Shown here piece by piece: positions 45,627-55,072 of a stretch of 64,000 nt of DNA. The position numbers and the translations under genes are program-made. The first letter of the stretch is position 1. Each line of letters begins with the position of its first letter. The notes under the pieces are model-generated. The model was not told the origin of the DNA, ran no database searches, and saw only the letters and a list, made by a program, of their open reading frames with translations. The stretch is from Vibrio splendidus (GTDB lineage Bacteria; Pseudomonadota; Gammaproteobacteria; Enterobacterales; Vibrionaceae), in assembly GCF_003345295.1 (NCBI RefSeq), contig NZ_CP031056.1:1798001-1862000 (forward strand). The letters are read 5' to 3'.

Positions 45627-45664
45627 AAAAAAAAGCCCGCACTCATAGAATGCGGGCTTTTTTG
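45627..45664. terminator. Bidirectional intrinsic terminator
   Basis: AAAAGCCCGCA and TGCGGGCTTTT form the stem, between two convergent genes. Confidence 0.9.
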
Positions 45665-45739
45665 TCGTTCAGCTATGATCAATGGGAGCCAGAGCGAGCA
45701 ACCATTGTCAGCTCATGTTTATCTGCTTATTTTTGAAGA

Positions 45740-47377
45740 TTAAACCTCAAACTGAGATACAAGGCTATCAAGCGCTTCACACTGTTCGGCCAATGCCATG
45801 CAAGCATTCTCAGCGCTGCTCGCCATTTCAACCATTTGCATAGTGCTTTCTGCGATGCGTTGAACATTCTTGTTCACTTCTTCAGACACTTGAGACTGCT
45901 GAGAAGCTGCGGTTGCGATTTGTGTGTTCATGTCATTCATCTTGCCGATTGAGTTACGAATCTCACTCAGTGAAGACGCCGCAGTTCCTGCCTGAACAAT
46001 GGTTTTCTCGCCACTCACTTTGCTTTCGGTCATCACGCCAACCGCGTGTTTAGCACCCACTTCTAAGCGTTCAATCATTGATTGGATTTCGCCAGTGCTG
46101 TCTTGAGTTTTACTCGCCAGCGCTCTTACTTCATCTGCGACTACGGCAAAACCACGGCCTTGCTCACCGGCACGAGCTGCTTCAATCGCCGCATTTAATG
46201 CAAGCAGGTTGGTTTGCTCTGCAATGCCTTTGATCACGCCAAGAATTGAAGCTATGTTCTTCACATCGGTATCCAGCTCTTGAACTACGCCACCCGCGTT
46301 CTCGATATCTTGCGCAAGGCGTTCAATAGAAGTCACGGTTAAACCCAACGTCGTATCTGCCGATTCCACTTCATGATTGGCAACGTTACTTGCAGTTGCG
46401 GCATCCAGTGCATTACCACTGACCACTTCGCTAGTTGCTTGCATTTCATGAACCGCTGCCGCTACGACTTCACTTTCTCTCTGTTGGTTCGATGAAAATT
46501 CAGCAACACTTTGCGTGAGCGATTTGATGTTTTCCATCTCGCCACGTACTGCGTTCGATGTGAGAATAACTTGTTCCACGGTTACATGAATCTTGCCAAC
46601 AAACTGGTTAAATGCGGAGCTTAAGCGAGCAATTTCGTCGTTACCTTCAACCTTCATGCGTTGAGACAAGTTACCGTCGCCCGATGCGATCTCATTCATC
46701 GCTTTCTCTACGTTCTGGATTGGTTGGACGATAAAACGGTTAGATAACCACATCGCAAAAAGCGCAGCGAAAACAGCGACCGCCATACCCACTTCAATGA
46801 TCAACTTACTTGATTCGATAGAGTCAGCAGCTTGCTGGCGAAGCTCTCTCTGCTTCTGTTCAATCAGGGTTCTGATATCACGAAGCTGAACACGAATGAT
46901 TGCAAACTCAGCGTCTAATGCTGGTGAGTAATTGATGTTGTATTGGTATGCGTTGGCAGGATCTGCAAACATTGGTTCATGCAGCGCCACCCACTTGCTC
47001 ATCGCGTTCACAAGCTTTGACAACTCACCGCGAGAAGAAGGATCCAGCACACCCGCTGTATATAAAGTTTCCACACTTTCAAAACGAGGAACCGCTTTGT
47101 AAGCGTTGTCTTTAAATTCAAATTTTTGGTACTCAATCGCCGCTTGGTCTTTCGCGAGTAGCAGACCTTGAGCAGAAGCAATAACTTGGTAGATGTCACG
47201 ATATCCATCTTCCAAATTGTCTAGCACGGGCTGAACCACATTATTCAGCTCATAGTTGATCGCAGCCTGAGCGTTAGATCTAATGACATTAAGCACAGTA
47301 ACAGTCGAGAAAACAATCACGATCACCATTAGTGGAATCGCAATTTTACTCTTAATAGATAGGTTGTTGATACTCAT
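45740..47377 (-). CDS. Methyl-accepting chemotaxis protein with a helical periplasmic sensor
   Basis: A protein of about 545 residues. Membrane segments are near residues 12-34 and 194-215, with a predominantly helical periplasmic domain of about 160 residues between them. HAMP and the signalling domain follow with the tip [20 protein letters not shown]. The start at 47377 gives the usual short cytoplasmic N-terminus; the frame can extend to a GTG at 47395, and neither start has a clear ribosome binding site. Its tip is identical to that of the other chemoreceptor, suggesting the same CheA/CheW array. Confidence 0.92.
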   Translation of the reverse strand: MSINNLSIKSKIAIPLMVIVIVFSTVTVLNVIRSNAQAAINYELNNVVQPVLDNLEDGYRDIYQVIASAQGLLLAKDQAAIEYQKFEFKDNAYKAVPRFESVETLYTAGVLDPSSRGELSKLVNAMSKWVALHEPMFADPANAYQYNINYSPALDAEFAIIRVQLRDIRTLIEQKQRELRQQAADSIESSKLIIEVGMAVAVFAALFAMWLSNRFIVQPIQNVEKAMNEIASGDGNLSQRMKVEGNDEIARLSSAFNQFVGKIHVTVEQVILTSNAVRGEMENIKSLTQSVAEFSSNQQRESEVVAAAVHEMQATSEVVSGNALDAATASNVANHEVESADTTLGLTVTSIERLAQDIENAGGVVQELDTDVKNIASILGVIKGIAEQTNLLALNAAIEAARAGEQGRGFAVVADEVRALASKTQDSTGEIQSMIERLEVGAKHAVGVMTESKVSGEKTIVQAGTAASSLSEIRNSIGKMNDMNTQIATAASQQSQVSEEVNKNVQRIAESTMQMVEMASSAENACMALAEQCEALDSLVSQFEV

Positions 47378-47638
47378 AAGGGGGTTAATAACCACACAGT
47401 AAATAGGGACGCGCGCATAATATACAGTATCAATATAAAAGCTAGCTAAAAGTTTGTGAACCTAGTCGCATAGCAAACGTTACCTTTGAATCGACTGTCT
47501 ATTATTTAACCAAAGGTCAACTTTAAAAAGTAGAGCCAAAGACGTTTTTACACTTATTTACCACAGACATGCTCAAATACTGGAGAAGTAATGGAAATAG
47601 CACCATAATGTACGGCTCAAAAGTAAATAGGTATGAAC

Positions 47639-48064
47639 ATGAAAATTTGTGGTGTTGAAATCAAAGGTAACGATGCTGTCATCTGTCTTCTTTCTCTGTC
47701 AGATGGTGTATTTAATATCCCTGATTGCCGAGTTTCAAAGGTTGCGATTAGCGACGCAAACGACACGCAGAATATGAAAGACTTTCAATTCTCTTTTGCA
47801 AAGTTAATGGAAGATTACCAAGTAGACAAAGTTGTGATTCGTCAACGCCAAACTAAAGGCAAATTTGCTGGCGGTGGCTTTGGTTTCAAACTAGAAGCAG
47901 CAATTCAACTGATCGACGGCCTAGACGTAACCGTTGTGTCACCTGCTGACATCAAGGAGAGCCTTAAGCGCAACCCTCTTATGATGAAGTTCAAAGAAAC
48001 TGGCCTTAAGCAATACCAAGAAGCACCGTTTACAACGGCTTACGCTTGCTTGATGCAGCGCTAA
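47639..48064 (+). CDS. DUF3010 family protein
   Basis: A protein of about 141 residues. MKICGVEIKGNDAVICLL, the basic RQRQTKGKFAGGGFGFKLEA near residue 76 and the ending EAPFTTAYACLMQR match a small family I recall as DUF3010. The N-terminal strand pattern resembles an RNase H-like fold, but this is a guess. The start at 47639 is preferred because AGG is well spaced; an ATG two codons earlier is too close to it. It is a single-gene unit with its own terminator. Confidence 0.78.
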   Translation: MKICGVEIKGNDAVICLLSLSDGVFNIPDCRVSKVAISDANDTQNMKDFQFSFAKLMEDYQVDKVVIRQRQTKGKFAGGGFGFKLEAAIQLIDGLDVTVVSPADIKESLKRNPLMMKFKETGLKQYQEAPFTTAYACLMQR

Positions 48065-48094
48065 TCAATAGTCGCTAGCCAATATTTGATACAG

Positions 48095-48127
48095 AAAGAG
48101 CCTGAATATTCAGGCTCTTTTTTGTTT
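48095..48127 (+). terminator. Intrinsic terminator
   Basis: AAAGAGCCTGAA and TTCAGGCTCTTT form a perfect 12-bp stem followed by T. Confidence 0.9.
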
Positions 48128-48170
48128 CTATCACTCGGCTTTAAACCCAGTTAGTTTTGATGAAATACGC

Positions 48171-49070
48171 TTACCGCTCTAACGCTGTTCGCCTGCGAGC
48201 CTTGATCCATTCTGGCTTCTTCACCACCAGATAAACAGCAGCGGCAGACAAAGCGAAGCCCGTCGCGCCGTAGATATCGAACGACTCACCAAAGATAAGC
48301 CACGCTTGAATTGCTGTCGTCGGTGGAACCAAGTAAAACACCGATGCCACACTTGAAGATGCACCATGCTCTACCATGTACAGTAGCAACAGTATTGCGA
48401 TACAGGACAACACAACCACCAGCCAGATCAGCGTTAACGTAAATTCTACCGTCCAGTTCACTTGCATAGTTTCGTAACGCATTGCGAACGGTAGAAACAA
48501 CGCTGCAGAAGCCAAGTATTGCACCATCGCGCCGCCGACCATATCCGTCCCTTTGCAGAAACGCTTTTGGTACAAAGTACCTACCGTGATACCCACCAGC
48601 GAAACCAAACACAACAGCGTCGCCATGCCCTTTTGATCATCTGATTGCCATTCAATATTTCCCATCAACACTAGGCTAATGCCCGCAAAGCCGAGGGCTA
48701 AACCCAGCCATTGTGCGAAGTTAAACCGCTGTGAAGTACAGCTGATCATAATCAAGGCAGTCAAAATCGGTTGTAAGCCAACAAGTAGAGAACTCAACCC
48801 TGCAGGCATACCCATATCAATCGCCAGATAAGTGCCACCAAGGTAGAAACCATGAATCAAGATGCCGACAACACAAGCATGGAAGAATGCGCGACCACGA
48901 GGGATACGACGCTTAAGGATTGCAATCAAAACCAAGAACAGCGCTACGTTAGCCACCATCCTCAGTGAGAGTAATGTTGCGGGTTCCGCGTATTCCACAC
49001 CAAGACGTGCGCCGACAAAACCTGACGACCACAATATTACAAACACAAACGGAATCATTTTAATCAGCAT
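48171..49070 (-). CDS. EamA/DMT-family exporter
   Basis: A 299-residue membrane protein with about ten hydrophobic segments and two EamA repeats, each closing with the conserved ALGFAGISLVLMG and GFALSAAAVYLVV blocks. The N-terminal MIPFVFVILWSSGFVGARLG is typical. Members export amino acids, metabolites or drugs. It is divergent from a MocR regulator, a frequent pairing in which the regulator senses an amino-acid-like compound exported by the DMT protein. Confidence 0.9.
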   Translation of the reverse strand: MLIKMIPFVFVILWSSGFVGARLGVEYAEPATLLSLRMVANVALFLVLIAILKRRIPRGRAFFHACVVGILIHGFYLGGTYLAIDMGMPAGLSSLLVGLQPILTALIMISCTSQRFNFAQWLGLALGFAGISLVLMGNIEWQSDDQKGMATLLCLVSLVGITVGTLYQKRFCKGTDMVGGAMVQYLASAALFLPFAMRYETMQVNWTVEFTLTLIWLVVVLSCIAILLLLYMVEHGASSSVASVFYLVPPTTAIQAWLIFGESFDIYGATGFALSAAAVYLVVKKPEWIKARRRTALER

Positions 49071-49117
49071 TACAAACCTCTGGTCAACTCTTCATCAATG
49101 CTGTTACCTTAGTTGGG

Positions 49118-49167
49118 TACAGATAACTAATAAAGATACAGATATAACACTTTAAATGGTTACAGAT
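49118..49167. promoter_or_regulatory. Three direct repeats, candidate MocR operator
   Basis: TACAGAT occurs at 49118-49124, 49137-49143 and 49161-49167 in the same orientation, 19 and 24 bases apart, between the divergent EamA and MocR genes. MocR-type regulators such as GabR and PdxR are known to bind direct repeats. Confidence 0.55.
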
Positions 49168-49194
49168 TGAGAGTGAGCAACGAGGGAGAATAAC

Positions 49195-50622
49195 GTGGAA
49201 GTAGAACTCAGCGGCAATAAATACCTTGCTACCGAACAACATATAAAGGCTCAGATTGATAAAGGATTATTCCACCCAGATGATCGCCTTCCCTCAATTC
49301 GCCAGCTCAGTGAACAGCTTGGCGTGAGCAAAAACACCGTGATTCGTGCTTATCAAGAACTGGAGGCTACAGGCTGGGTTTATTCGGTCCCCAAGTCGGG
49401 TTATCGTGTCAAAGCGCCCAATACAACAAGTTGGGATACACCAAGCCAACCTCAAAAAGTGGACCTCTTATCTGTCACCAAATCGGTACTCTCTCGTCCA
49501 AAGGGTCGCTTGAAGCTTTTAGCAGGTTCTGCACATCCCAACATCAACAACCCCGCTATTCGTAGTTTATACGCCGAGATCGGTCGCCACAGTCGATTGC
49601 AAACTCAGTTACCCGGTTACTACCAACTACCTCCTGGCGACGAGCAATTAGTAAAGCAATTGTTAAAGATCACCCATGATCTAGGCGTGCCCGCGGGATC
49701 GAAAGAGATTGCGATTACTCATGGTGCTCAACAGGCGATCAGTTTGGCATTACGTGCGCTCACCAAGCCCGGTGACATCGTGGCGGTCGAGTCGCCCTGT
49801 TACTTCGGTAATCTACTTTTACTTGAATCACTTGGCTTGCAAGCCCTTGAAATACCAAGCAGTGTTAGCCATGGCATTGATATCCCATCACTACAGAGTG
49901 CGTTGGACAAATGGGAAGTGAAGACGCTGCTGCTAACACCAAACTTTACTAACCCAACCGGCTCAAGAATGCCATTGGCGAATCGAAAAGCATTACTGGA
50001 GATCACCGGATCTTTACCAATTATCGAAGACGATGTGTTCGGTAGCTTGGCGTTCGATACACCAATCGCTAGCCTCAAAGAGCTTGATGACCAAGATAGA
50101 GTTATCTACGTGAACTCTCTATCCAAAACCTTAGACTCTCGCCTACGAATTGGTTGGTTACTCTCGGGGCGTTACCAAGCTCAAGTCGAAAAATATCTAC
50201 TTTGCGACAACATGGGCAGTTCCAATCTCATGCAATCGGCGGTCGGACAGTTTCTCACCACAGGCAAATACCGCAGTCACCTGTCCAAAATGAAACGACT
50301 CTATCAAACCAATCAAAAGCAGTTTCAAAGCTTGTTAATACAAGCATTGGACAGCTATCCTCATATGGAAGGGCGTTATCATTTATCGAAGCCAGAAGGC
50401 TCTTTTTTAAACTGGATAACATTGCCTGAGTCGGTCGATAGTTATGCCGTCTACCAAGATTGTTTAAAGCACAAGTTAGGGATTTTACCCGGTACTGTGT
50501 TTGGGACGAATGACCAATATAAACACTGCTTGCGCTTCACTGTCGCCAATATTGAAGAGAGCAAAGAGTGGAAAGAAGGGGTTGTGACACTAGCCAAGAT
50601 TATCGCTAAGCACGTACGTTAG
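49195..50622 (+). CDS. MocR-type GntR/aminotransferase regulator
   Basis: A 475-residue fusion of a GntR winged helix (residues 8-75; RLPSIRQLSEQLGVSKNTVI) and a class I aminotransferase fold. The PLP Lys lies in VNSLSKTLDSRLRIGW near residue 304; TPNFTNPTGSRMP and EDDVFGSL are other cofactor-site blocks. Translation begins at a GTG with GAGGGAG upstream. Such proteins sense amines or pyridoxal and usually control a divergent gene, here the EamA exporter. Confidence 0.93.
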   Translation: MEVELSGNKYLATEQHIKAQIDKGLFHPDDRLPSIRQLSEQLGVSKNTVIRAYQELEATGWVYSVPKSGYRVKAPNTTSWDTPSQPQKVDLLSVTKSVLSRPKGRLKLLAGSAHPNINNPAIRSLYAEIGRHSRLQTQLPGYYQLPPGDEQLVKQLLKITHDLGVPAGSKEIAITHGAQQAISLALRALTKPGDIVAVESPCYFGNLLLLESLGLQALEIPSSVSHGIDIPSLQSALDKWEVKTLLLTPNFTNPTGSRMPLANRKALLEITGSLPIIEDDVFGSLAFDTPIASLKELDDQDRVIYVNSLSKTLDSRLRIGWLLSGRYQAQVEKYLLCDNMGSSNLMQSAVGQFLTTGKYRSHLSKMKRLYQTNQKQFQSLLIQALDSYPHMEGRYHLSKPEGSFLNWITLPESVDSYAVYQDCLKHKLGILPGTVFGTNDQYKHCLRFTVANIEESKEWKEGVVTLAKIIAKHVR

Positions 50623-50657
50623 GTTACCTTTCTAATTACCATCAAGACCAAAACAAC

Positions 50658-50686
50658 AAAGCCCCACTCAACCGAGTGGGGCTTTG
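50658..50686. terminator. Bidirectional intrinsic terminator
   Basis: AAAGCCCCACTC and GAGTGGGGCTTT form the stem. It separates convergent genes. Confidence 0.9.
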
Positions 50687-50719
50687 ATTATTCTTACTCT
50701 TTACTTAGTTCAATGGGAA

Positions 50720-51268
50720 TTAACCTTGCCAAGCAAACTGTTCGAACACCTTGTCTACTGGCGTTTCAGCAACACGGTTTACGTAGTTACTGATCACTTT
50801 CTGAGACAAACCTAGAATGACTTCTAGCACTTGTTGTTGACCGTAACCCGCCGCAAAGAAGGCTCCCATTTCGTCCGCTGGCACATTACCACGATTACGT
50901 ACCATGCTTAACGTGAAGTCGTGCAATGCTTGCAGTTTTTCAGTTGGCAGTGCAGTACGGTTACGAAGTGCTTCGGTGATTGCAGGATCAACCTTCATTG
51001 AATGTGCAATGCCAGTATGAGCAGGAACACAGTAGTGGCACTCGTGCTCAACATTTATGGTTTGCCATACCACGGTTAACTCATCAGCATCAAAAGACGA
51101 ATCACTAAATGCTTGATGAAGCTGCGTGTAAGCTTTGAGAGTATTAGGTGATTCAGCCATCACCCCAAAAAGACCAGGAACTCGACCCATCTGTTTTACA
51201 GCCCCTTCAAGAATGGGTTTGCTTTGCTCTGGTGCTGATTCTACTGAGTGAATTTTAAAGTTGCTCAT
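50720..51268 (-). CDS. Carboxymuconolactone decarboxylase/AhpD-family protein
   Basis: A 182-residue all-helical protein. ECHYCVPAHTGIAH near residue 75 is the C-x2-C plus His peroxidase-type motif of AhpD-like enzymes, while the aromatic-ring decarboxylases lack it. So a peroxidase or redox role is more likely than ring decarboxylation. GGAATAG precedes the ATG. Upstream lie two TetR-type palindromes, which imply control by a regulator not encoded in the window. Confidence 0.88.
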   Translation of the reverse strand: MSNFKIHSVESAPEQSKPILEGAVKQMGRVPGLFGVMAESPNTLKAYTQLHQAFSDSSFDADELTVVWQTINVEHECHYCVPAHTGIAHSMKVDPAITEALRNRTALPTEKLQALHDFTLSMVRNRGNVPADEMGAFFAAGYGQQQVLEVILGLSQKVISNYVNRVAETPVDKVFEQFAWQG

Positions 51269-51364
51269 GTTCTATTCCTTTCGATTCTTTATACTAATTT
51301 GATTCACAATCGGAGTGATATATGACTGTTCTCCGTTGGCGTGAAAACAATATAGATCAAACTA

Positions 51365-51401
51365 GAACGATCGTTCAAGCGTTAATTTGAACAATCGTTC
51401 A
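51365..51401. promoter_or_regulatory. Two TetR-type palindromes upstream of the AhpD-like gene
   Basis: GAACGATCGTTC at 51365-51376 is a perfect palindrome and TGAACAATCGTTCA at 51388-51401 is a near-perfect one. Their centres are 24 bp apart. They are shaped like operators of TetR-type regulators, but no tetR-like gene is present in the window. Confidence 0.6.
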
Positions 51402-51485
51402 TATTGACACTATTTATCGAATCAACAATTAAGAAATAACCGTATTCATTTGAGAAGCTCTGACCCTATCCGTATGATTTAAAAT

Positions 51486-51518
51486 AAAAAGCCCATCAGA
51501 TAACATCTGATGGGCTCG
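51486..51518 (-). terminator. Intrinsic terminator
   Basis: Read on the minus strand, AGCCCATCAGAT and ATCTGATGGGCT form a perfect stem followed by TTTT. It lies about 90 bases past the LysR gene. Confidence 0.88.
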
Positions 51519-51609
51519 CTTCTAACTCTGAATTCTTATTTCAATCAACGATCAATATTAACGGTACAAGCCTTCAGGTCATCTAATCACATTTAATCTC
51601 ATCACAAGG

Positions 51610-52578
51610 TTAGACACTTTTCCCTTCAAACTGGTAAAGCTCTCTAAGCGTGTCTTTTAGCCATAGAACGATTGGGTTGTAAGCATTGCGTTTATGCCAA
51701 ATCATGGTGAACGGGATCAGCAGCTTTTTGGCGTTCTCTTCATCTAGAGGAATAGGTAGACAAGTAAGATTAGGATGAAGTTGTTCAACGTAACGTCGGC
51801 AGTAATTCGGTGCCACGGTAGTCATGGTGTGGTTTGACTGAGCCGCCATAAACAAAGACTGCTCAAAACCCGCTAGCGTAAGTGCGATATGTCGGTCGAG
51901 TTGCAAATCTGTGAGAATTTCATCCAACGCCCATGTTTCACTTTTCTCCCACACAATATTGATGTGAGGGTATTTGAGGAAAGCCTCAAGGTTCCACTCT
52001 TCTTGCAAGGCTGGGTGGTCTTTTCTCAAATACACCACGGGCAAATCGTGGAACAGCACCTCGAAATCAATGAAGTATGGCAGTGCATCTAGAGACTCTT
52101 TCGAACGTGGGTGGCTTTCTCGCCCTGAAAATCCAATATCAGATTCGCCACGTACGATGGAATCTATCGAATCGTAGTCCCAATTGCGCATTTTGATCTT
52201 AGCATTGGGATAACGTTGATACACGCTTTGCGTCAATTCGTTCAGCATGATCAACGATAACGGAGATTCGGCTTCTAAATTTAAACGCACATCTTTTGGC
52301 GCTTCGTCACCACGAGTAGTGAGTATTTGGCTTCCAATCTGCAGCCAGTCTTGAAGATCTTTTACCATGCTCAGTGCAAGTGGCGTTGGCGTTAATCCCC
52401 TTGGCGTTTTCACAAACAAAGGATCATCAAACCAATCTCTAAGCTTGGTAAGTGATTTACTCACCGTAGAAGGCGTGACGTTGAGCTTTTTGGCAGCTTT
52501 TGAAACACTCTGCTCTTGCAACAGCAATTGCAGAGTGAATAACAAATTCAGATCAAGACGGGCTAGTGGCTTCTTCAT
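51610..52578 (-). CDS. LysR-family transcriptional regulator
   Basis: A protein of about 322 residues. The N-terminal [19 protein letters not shown] and [20 protein letters not shown] place it in the NodD/LeuO-like subgroup of LysR proteins. The first codons overlap the end of the upstream MFS gene by 26 bp, so it is probably co-transcribed with that exporter. A GTG two codons earlier is an alternative start. It is likely to regulate the export genes, but no separate operator was seen. Confidence 0.9.
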   Translation of the reverse strand: MKKPLARLDLNLLFTLQLLLQEQSVSKAAKKLNVTPSTVSKSLTKLRDWFDDPLFVKTPRGLTPTPLALSMVKDLQDWLQIGSQILTTRGDEAPKDVRLNLEAESPLSLIMLNELTQSVYQRYPNAKIKMRNWDYDSIDSIVRGESDIGFSGRESHPRSKESLDALPYFIDFEVLFHDLPVVYLRKDHPALQEEWNLEAFLKYPHINIVWEKSETWALDEILTDLQLDRHIALTLAGFEQSLFMAAQSNHTMTTVAPNYCRRYVEQLHPNLTCLPIPLDEENAKKLLIPFTMIWHKRNAYNPIVLWLKDTLRELYQFEGKSV

Positions 52579-53764
52579 AATCACTTTTAACTTGGGAAGG
52601 ACCTACCCATAGTATTAGAGCAATACTGATAACTCCACCAGCAGCCAATATAAATGCCAACATATTCAATGCACTTAGCCCGATAACGCCCATAAACCAG
52701 ATAAACAGTGCTGAAGTACATACTTGGGAAACTCCGAGTATTGAACTTGCCACACCTGCGCGCTGTGAATAACAGCTCAATGCTTGGCTCATCGCGACAC
52801 CAAAACCCAATGAGAAGCCGCCGCACACAAAAGCAAAGCCCAACAACGTCACGTAATGCCCTAACCCACCATCAATCGATGCGAGCAACGAGATAGCCGC
52901 AACGACAAAGCAAACTTGTGAAGTCAGCATTAAGTTCTTTTGCTTAAACACATTCAAAGCAAATGGTGCAGAGAATGACACCAACATACTCACCAATGCG
53001 GTTAACGCCATAGTGTAAGAATACTGACCTCGGTCGAAGCCAAGCTCTGTCATGATCAACAGTGGAGAGACATTCACATAAGTGAGAATTGCGGTCACTC
53101 CTAGGCTGGTCATGATCACTCGGCTGATAAACAACGGGTCTTTGAACGTTTCAGTTGAAGTTGGTTGAAATGTCTCAGATAAAGAAGCTTTCGCTAACAC
53201 CGACCCTATAACTTTAGGTTTAGTCTCTTTTAGCACGAGCACCGACAACAAACACACCACCACACCCATGCTCGCCATGGTCGTGAACAAGCTCGGCCAC
53301 GGGTAAACCGTCATGATTAAGTGGCCAATCACAGGCGCAAGCACTGGTACGATGCAGGTAATGCCATTCATCATCGACAGCACCTTAGCGCGTTTTTGGT
53401 CATCCAATACATCTCGCAAGATAGCGAACGCCACCACATAACAAGAGCCAGCACCCACACCTTGAAAGAAACGCACGAGAAGAAATGGTTCTGCACTGGT
53501 CACAACACCGCCGAACATCGAAGAGGTAGCAAAGACAATCGCACCGAAAATAGCGACCGGTTTTCTTCCTACACTGTCGGCAAATTTACCAGCAAACAAC
53601 ATGGTGGTTGCCATTCCTGCGAGATAAATAGAGAACGCGGCATGAAGCTGAGCCTCAGACGCATTTAGGTCCGCGGCAATTTGAGGCAACCCAACTAAAT
53701 ACAAATCAATAGCCGTTGGATACAAGAGAACAAGCGTAAAACTACAAAATAGAAAACGGTACAT
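52553..53764 (-). CDS. MFS drug-resistance transporter, Bcr/CflA-like
   Basis: A 403-residue transporter with about 12 membrane segments. [17 protein letters not shown] is the conserved MFS motif A between segments 2 and 3. The first segment, with [19 protein letters not shown], resembles MdtL/Bcr-type drug exporters. It lies 84 bases after another MFS gene and overlaps the LysR gene that follows, so all may be part of one export operon. Confidence 0.9.
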   Translation of the reverse strand: MYRFLFCSFTLVLLYPTAIDLYLVGLPQIAADLNASEAQLHAAFSIYLAGMATTMLFAGKFADSVGRKPVAIFGAIVFATSSMFGGVVTSAEPFLLVRFFQGVGAGSCYVVAFAILRDVLDDQKRAKVLSMMNGITCIVPVLAPVIGHLIMTVYPWPSLFTTMASMGVVVCLLSVLVLKETKPKVIGSVLAKASLSETFQPTSTETFKDPLFISRVIMTSLGVTAILTYVNVSPLLIMTELGFDRGQYSYTMALTALVSMLVSFSAPFALNVFKQKNLMLTSQVCFVVAAISLLASIDGGLGHYVTLLGFAFVCGGFSLGFGVAMSQALSCYSQRAGVASSILGVSQVCTSALFIWFMGVIGLSALNMLAFILAAGGVISIALILWVGPSQVKSDYEEATSPS

Positions 53765-53848
53765 AACACCCCCACATAATTGGTGTGAGGATAATAAGAG
53801 CGAAACGCCAAACTACCGAGTGGTATCTACGACAACGGATCTTTCCAT

Positions 53849-55072
53849 TTACGACAAACCATTTCTAAGTGCTGCATCTTTGATAGAGGCATACATCAAA
53901 CAACTCACAACACATACCCCACCCATGATGAGATAACCCGCGCTCACACCAAAGAATTTCACGCTCACCCCCGCGATCAAATAAGTGAACAACCACCAGA
54001 AATGCGTTAAAGAGAAGTGCACTGCAAAATACGGGGCGGTGTCTTCTCCCTCGCACGCTTGGGTGATCAATAGGCCTGCGGAAGTTTGAATACAAGACAT
54101 CCCTACTCCCATGGCTAAACACATTACGCCAAAGCCGACCCAACCAGGCGTGAAGCTACCCACCACAAAAGAGGCACAAATTGTCAGTAAACCTATCCAG
54201 TGGAAATGTTGAGGAGAATGATTTTCTAGCCACTTAGGTAACCGAAGCGCCATCAACATAGAACCCAAGCCAACAACCATCATCGCTAATGCGGTTTGCG
54301 TTTCGTCACCATGCAGCACTTCATGCACATAGATAACCGTATTCACCAGCACCATCGCAGAAGCACTGGCCGCTGCCAGATACGCAAACCATAAAGCTCT
54401 CAATTTAGGTTTGTTCAAATAATTGCGCAGCCCTTGTATCACACTAAGTTCCTGAGTTTTATAAGCTGACTCAGTTACTCGTTTCATATTCGGAAGTGTG
54501 CACAGCAAGATCAAAACCCCAGACAGCAAAAAAGTAGCAGCATCAAGCATGAACAGCTGCCTAAAACCAATTAAGCTCAGCAATAAGGCCGTCAGCATTG
54601 GACTAAAGATCTGTTCAAGATCGTAAGCCATTCGGCTGAACGACAGTGCTTTCGCATACTGTGTTTTATCCACCAACACCAACGGCAACGTGGATTGAAA
54701 CAACGGCGTAAACCCCGCCGAACATGCATTGATAAGAAACATCAACACATAGACTTCCCACACTTCAGTGACAAACGGCAAGCATACAAATAGCAACGCC
54801 CTAATCAAATCGAGCGCGACCAAAGTCCGTCTTTTCGGTAACTTATGTGCGATAGCACCAAATACCGGGGCTAATCCAATGTACGCAAACATCTTCAACG
54901 CGAAAGCAATACTCAGCACCATACCTGCGTCATCACCCGACAGTTCATAAGCGAGCAACGCTAAACAGATAGAGCTCATGCCCGTGCCGACCAAAGAGAT
55001 AATCTGCGCAGACAGCAGGCGTATATAATCTCGGTTGCGCCACATTGGAGTCGTGCTCATTTCAGTGATCAT
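53849..55072 (-). CDS. MFS transporter
   Basis: A 407-residue transporter with about 12 hydrophobic segments. Motif A is degenerate (IAHKLPKRRTLVALD), as in the macrolide- or enterobactin-exporter-like DHA3 group. GAGG lies seven bases before the ATG, which overlaps the stop of the carboxypeptidase gene (ATGA). It is therefore coupled to the MurE-like and DacA-like genes. Its cargo is unknown; a murein fragment or peptide antibiotic is conceivable. Confidence 0.9.
   Translation of the reverse strand: MITEMSTTPMWRNRDYIRLLSAQIISLVGTGMSSICLALLAYELSGDDAGMVLSIAFALKMFAYIGLAPVFGAIAHKLPKRRTLVALDLIRALLFVCLPFVTEVWEVYVLMFLINACSAGFTPLFQSTLPLVLVDKTQYAKALSFSRMAYDLEQIFSPMLTALLLSLIGFRQLFMLDAATFLLSGVLILLCTLPNMKRVTESAYKTQELSVIQGLRNYLNKPKLRALWFAYLAAASASAMVLVNTVIYVHEVLHGDETQTALAMMVVGLGSMLMALRLPKWLENHSPQHFHWIGLLTICASFVVGSFTPGWVGFGVMCLAMGVGMSCIQTSAGLLITQACEGEDTAPYFAVHFSLTHFWWLFTYLIAGVSVKFFGVSAGYLIMGGVCVVSCLMYASIKDAALRNGLS

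Noticed and set aside
50720..51268. Carboxymuconolactone decarboxylase of aromatic degradation
   Set aside because: The C-x2-C motif marks the AhpD-like redox branch, and no ring-cleavage pathway genes are adjacent.
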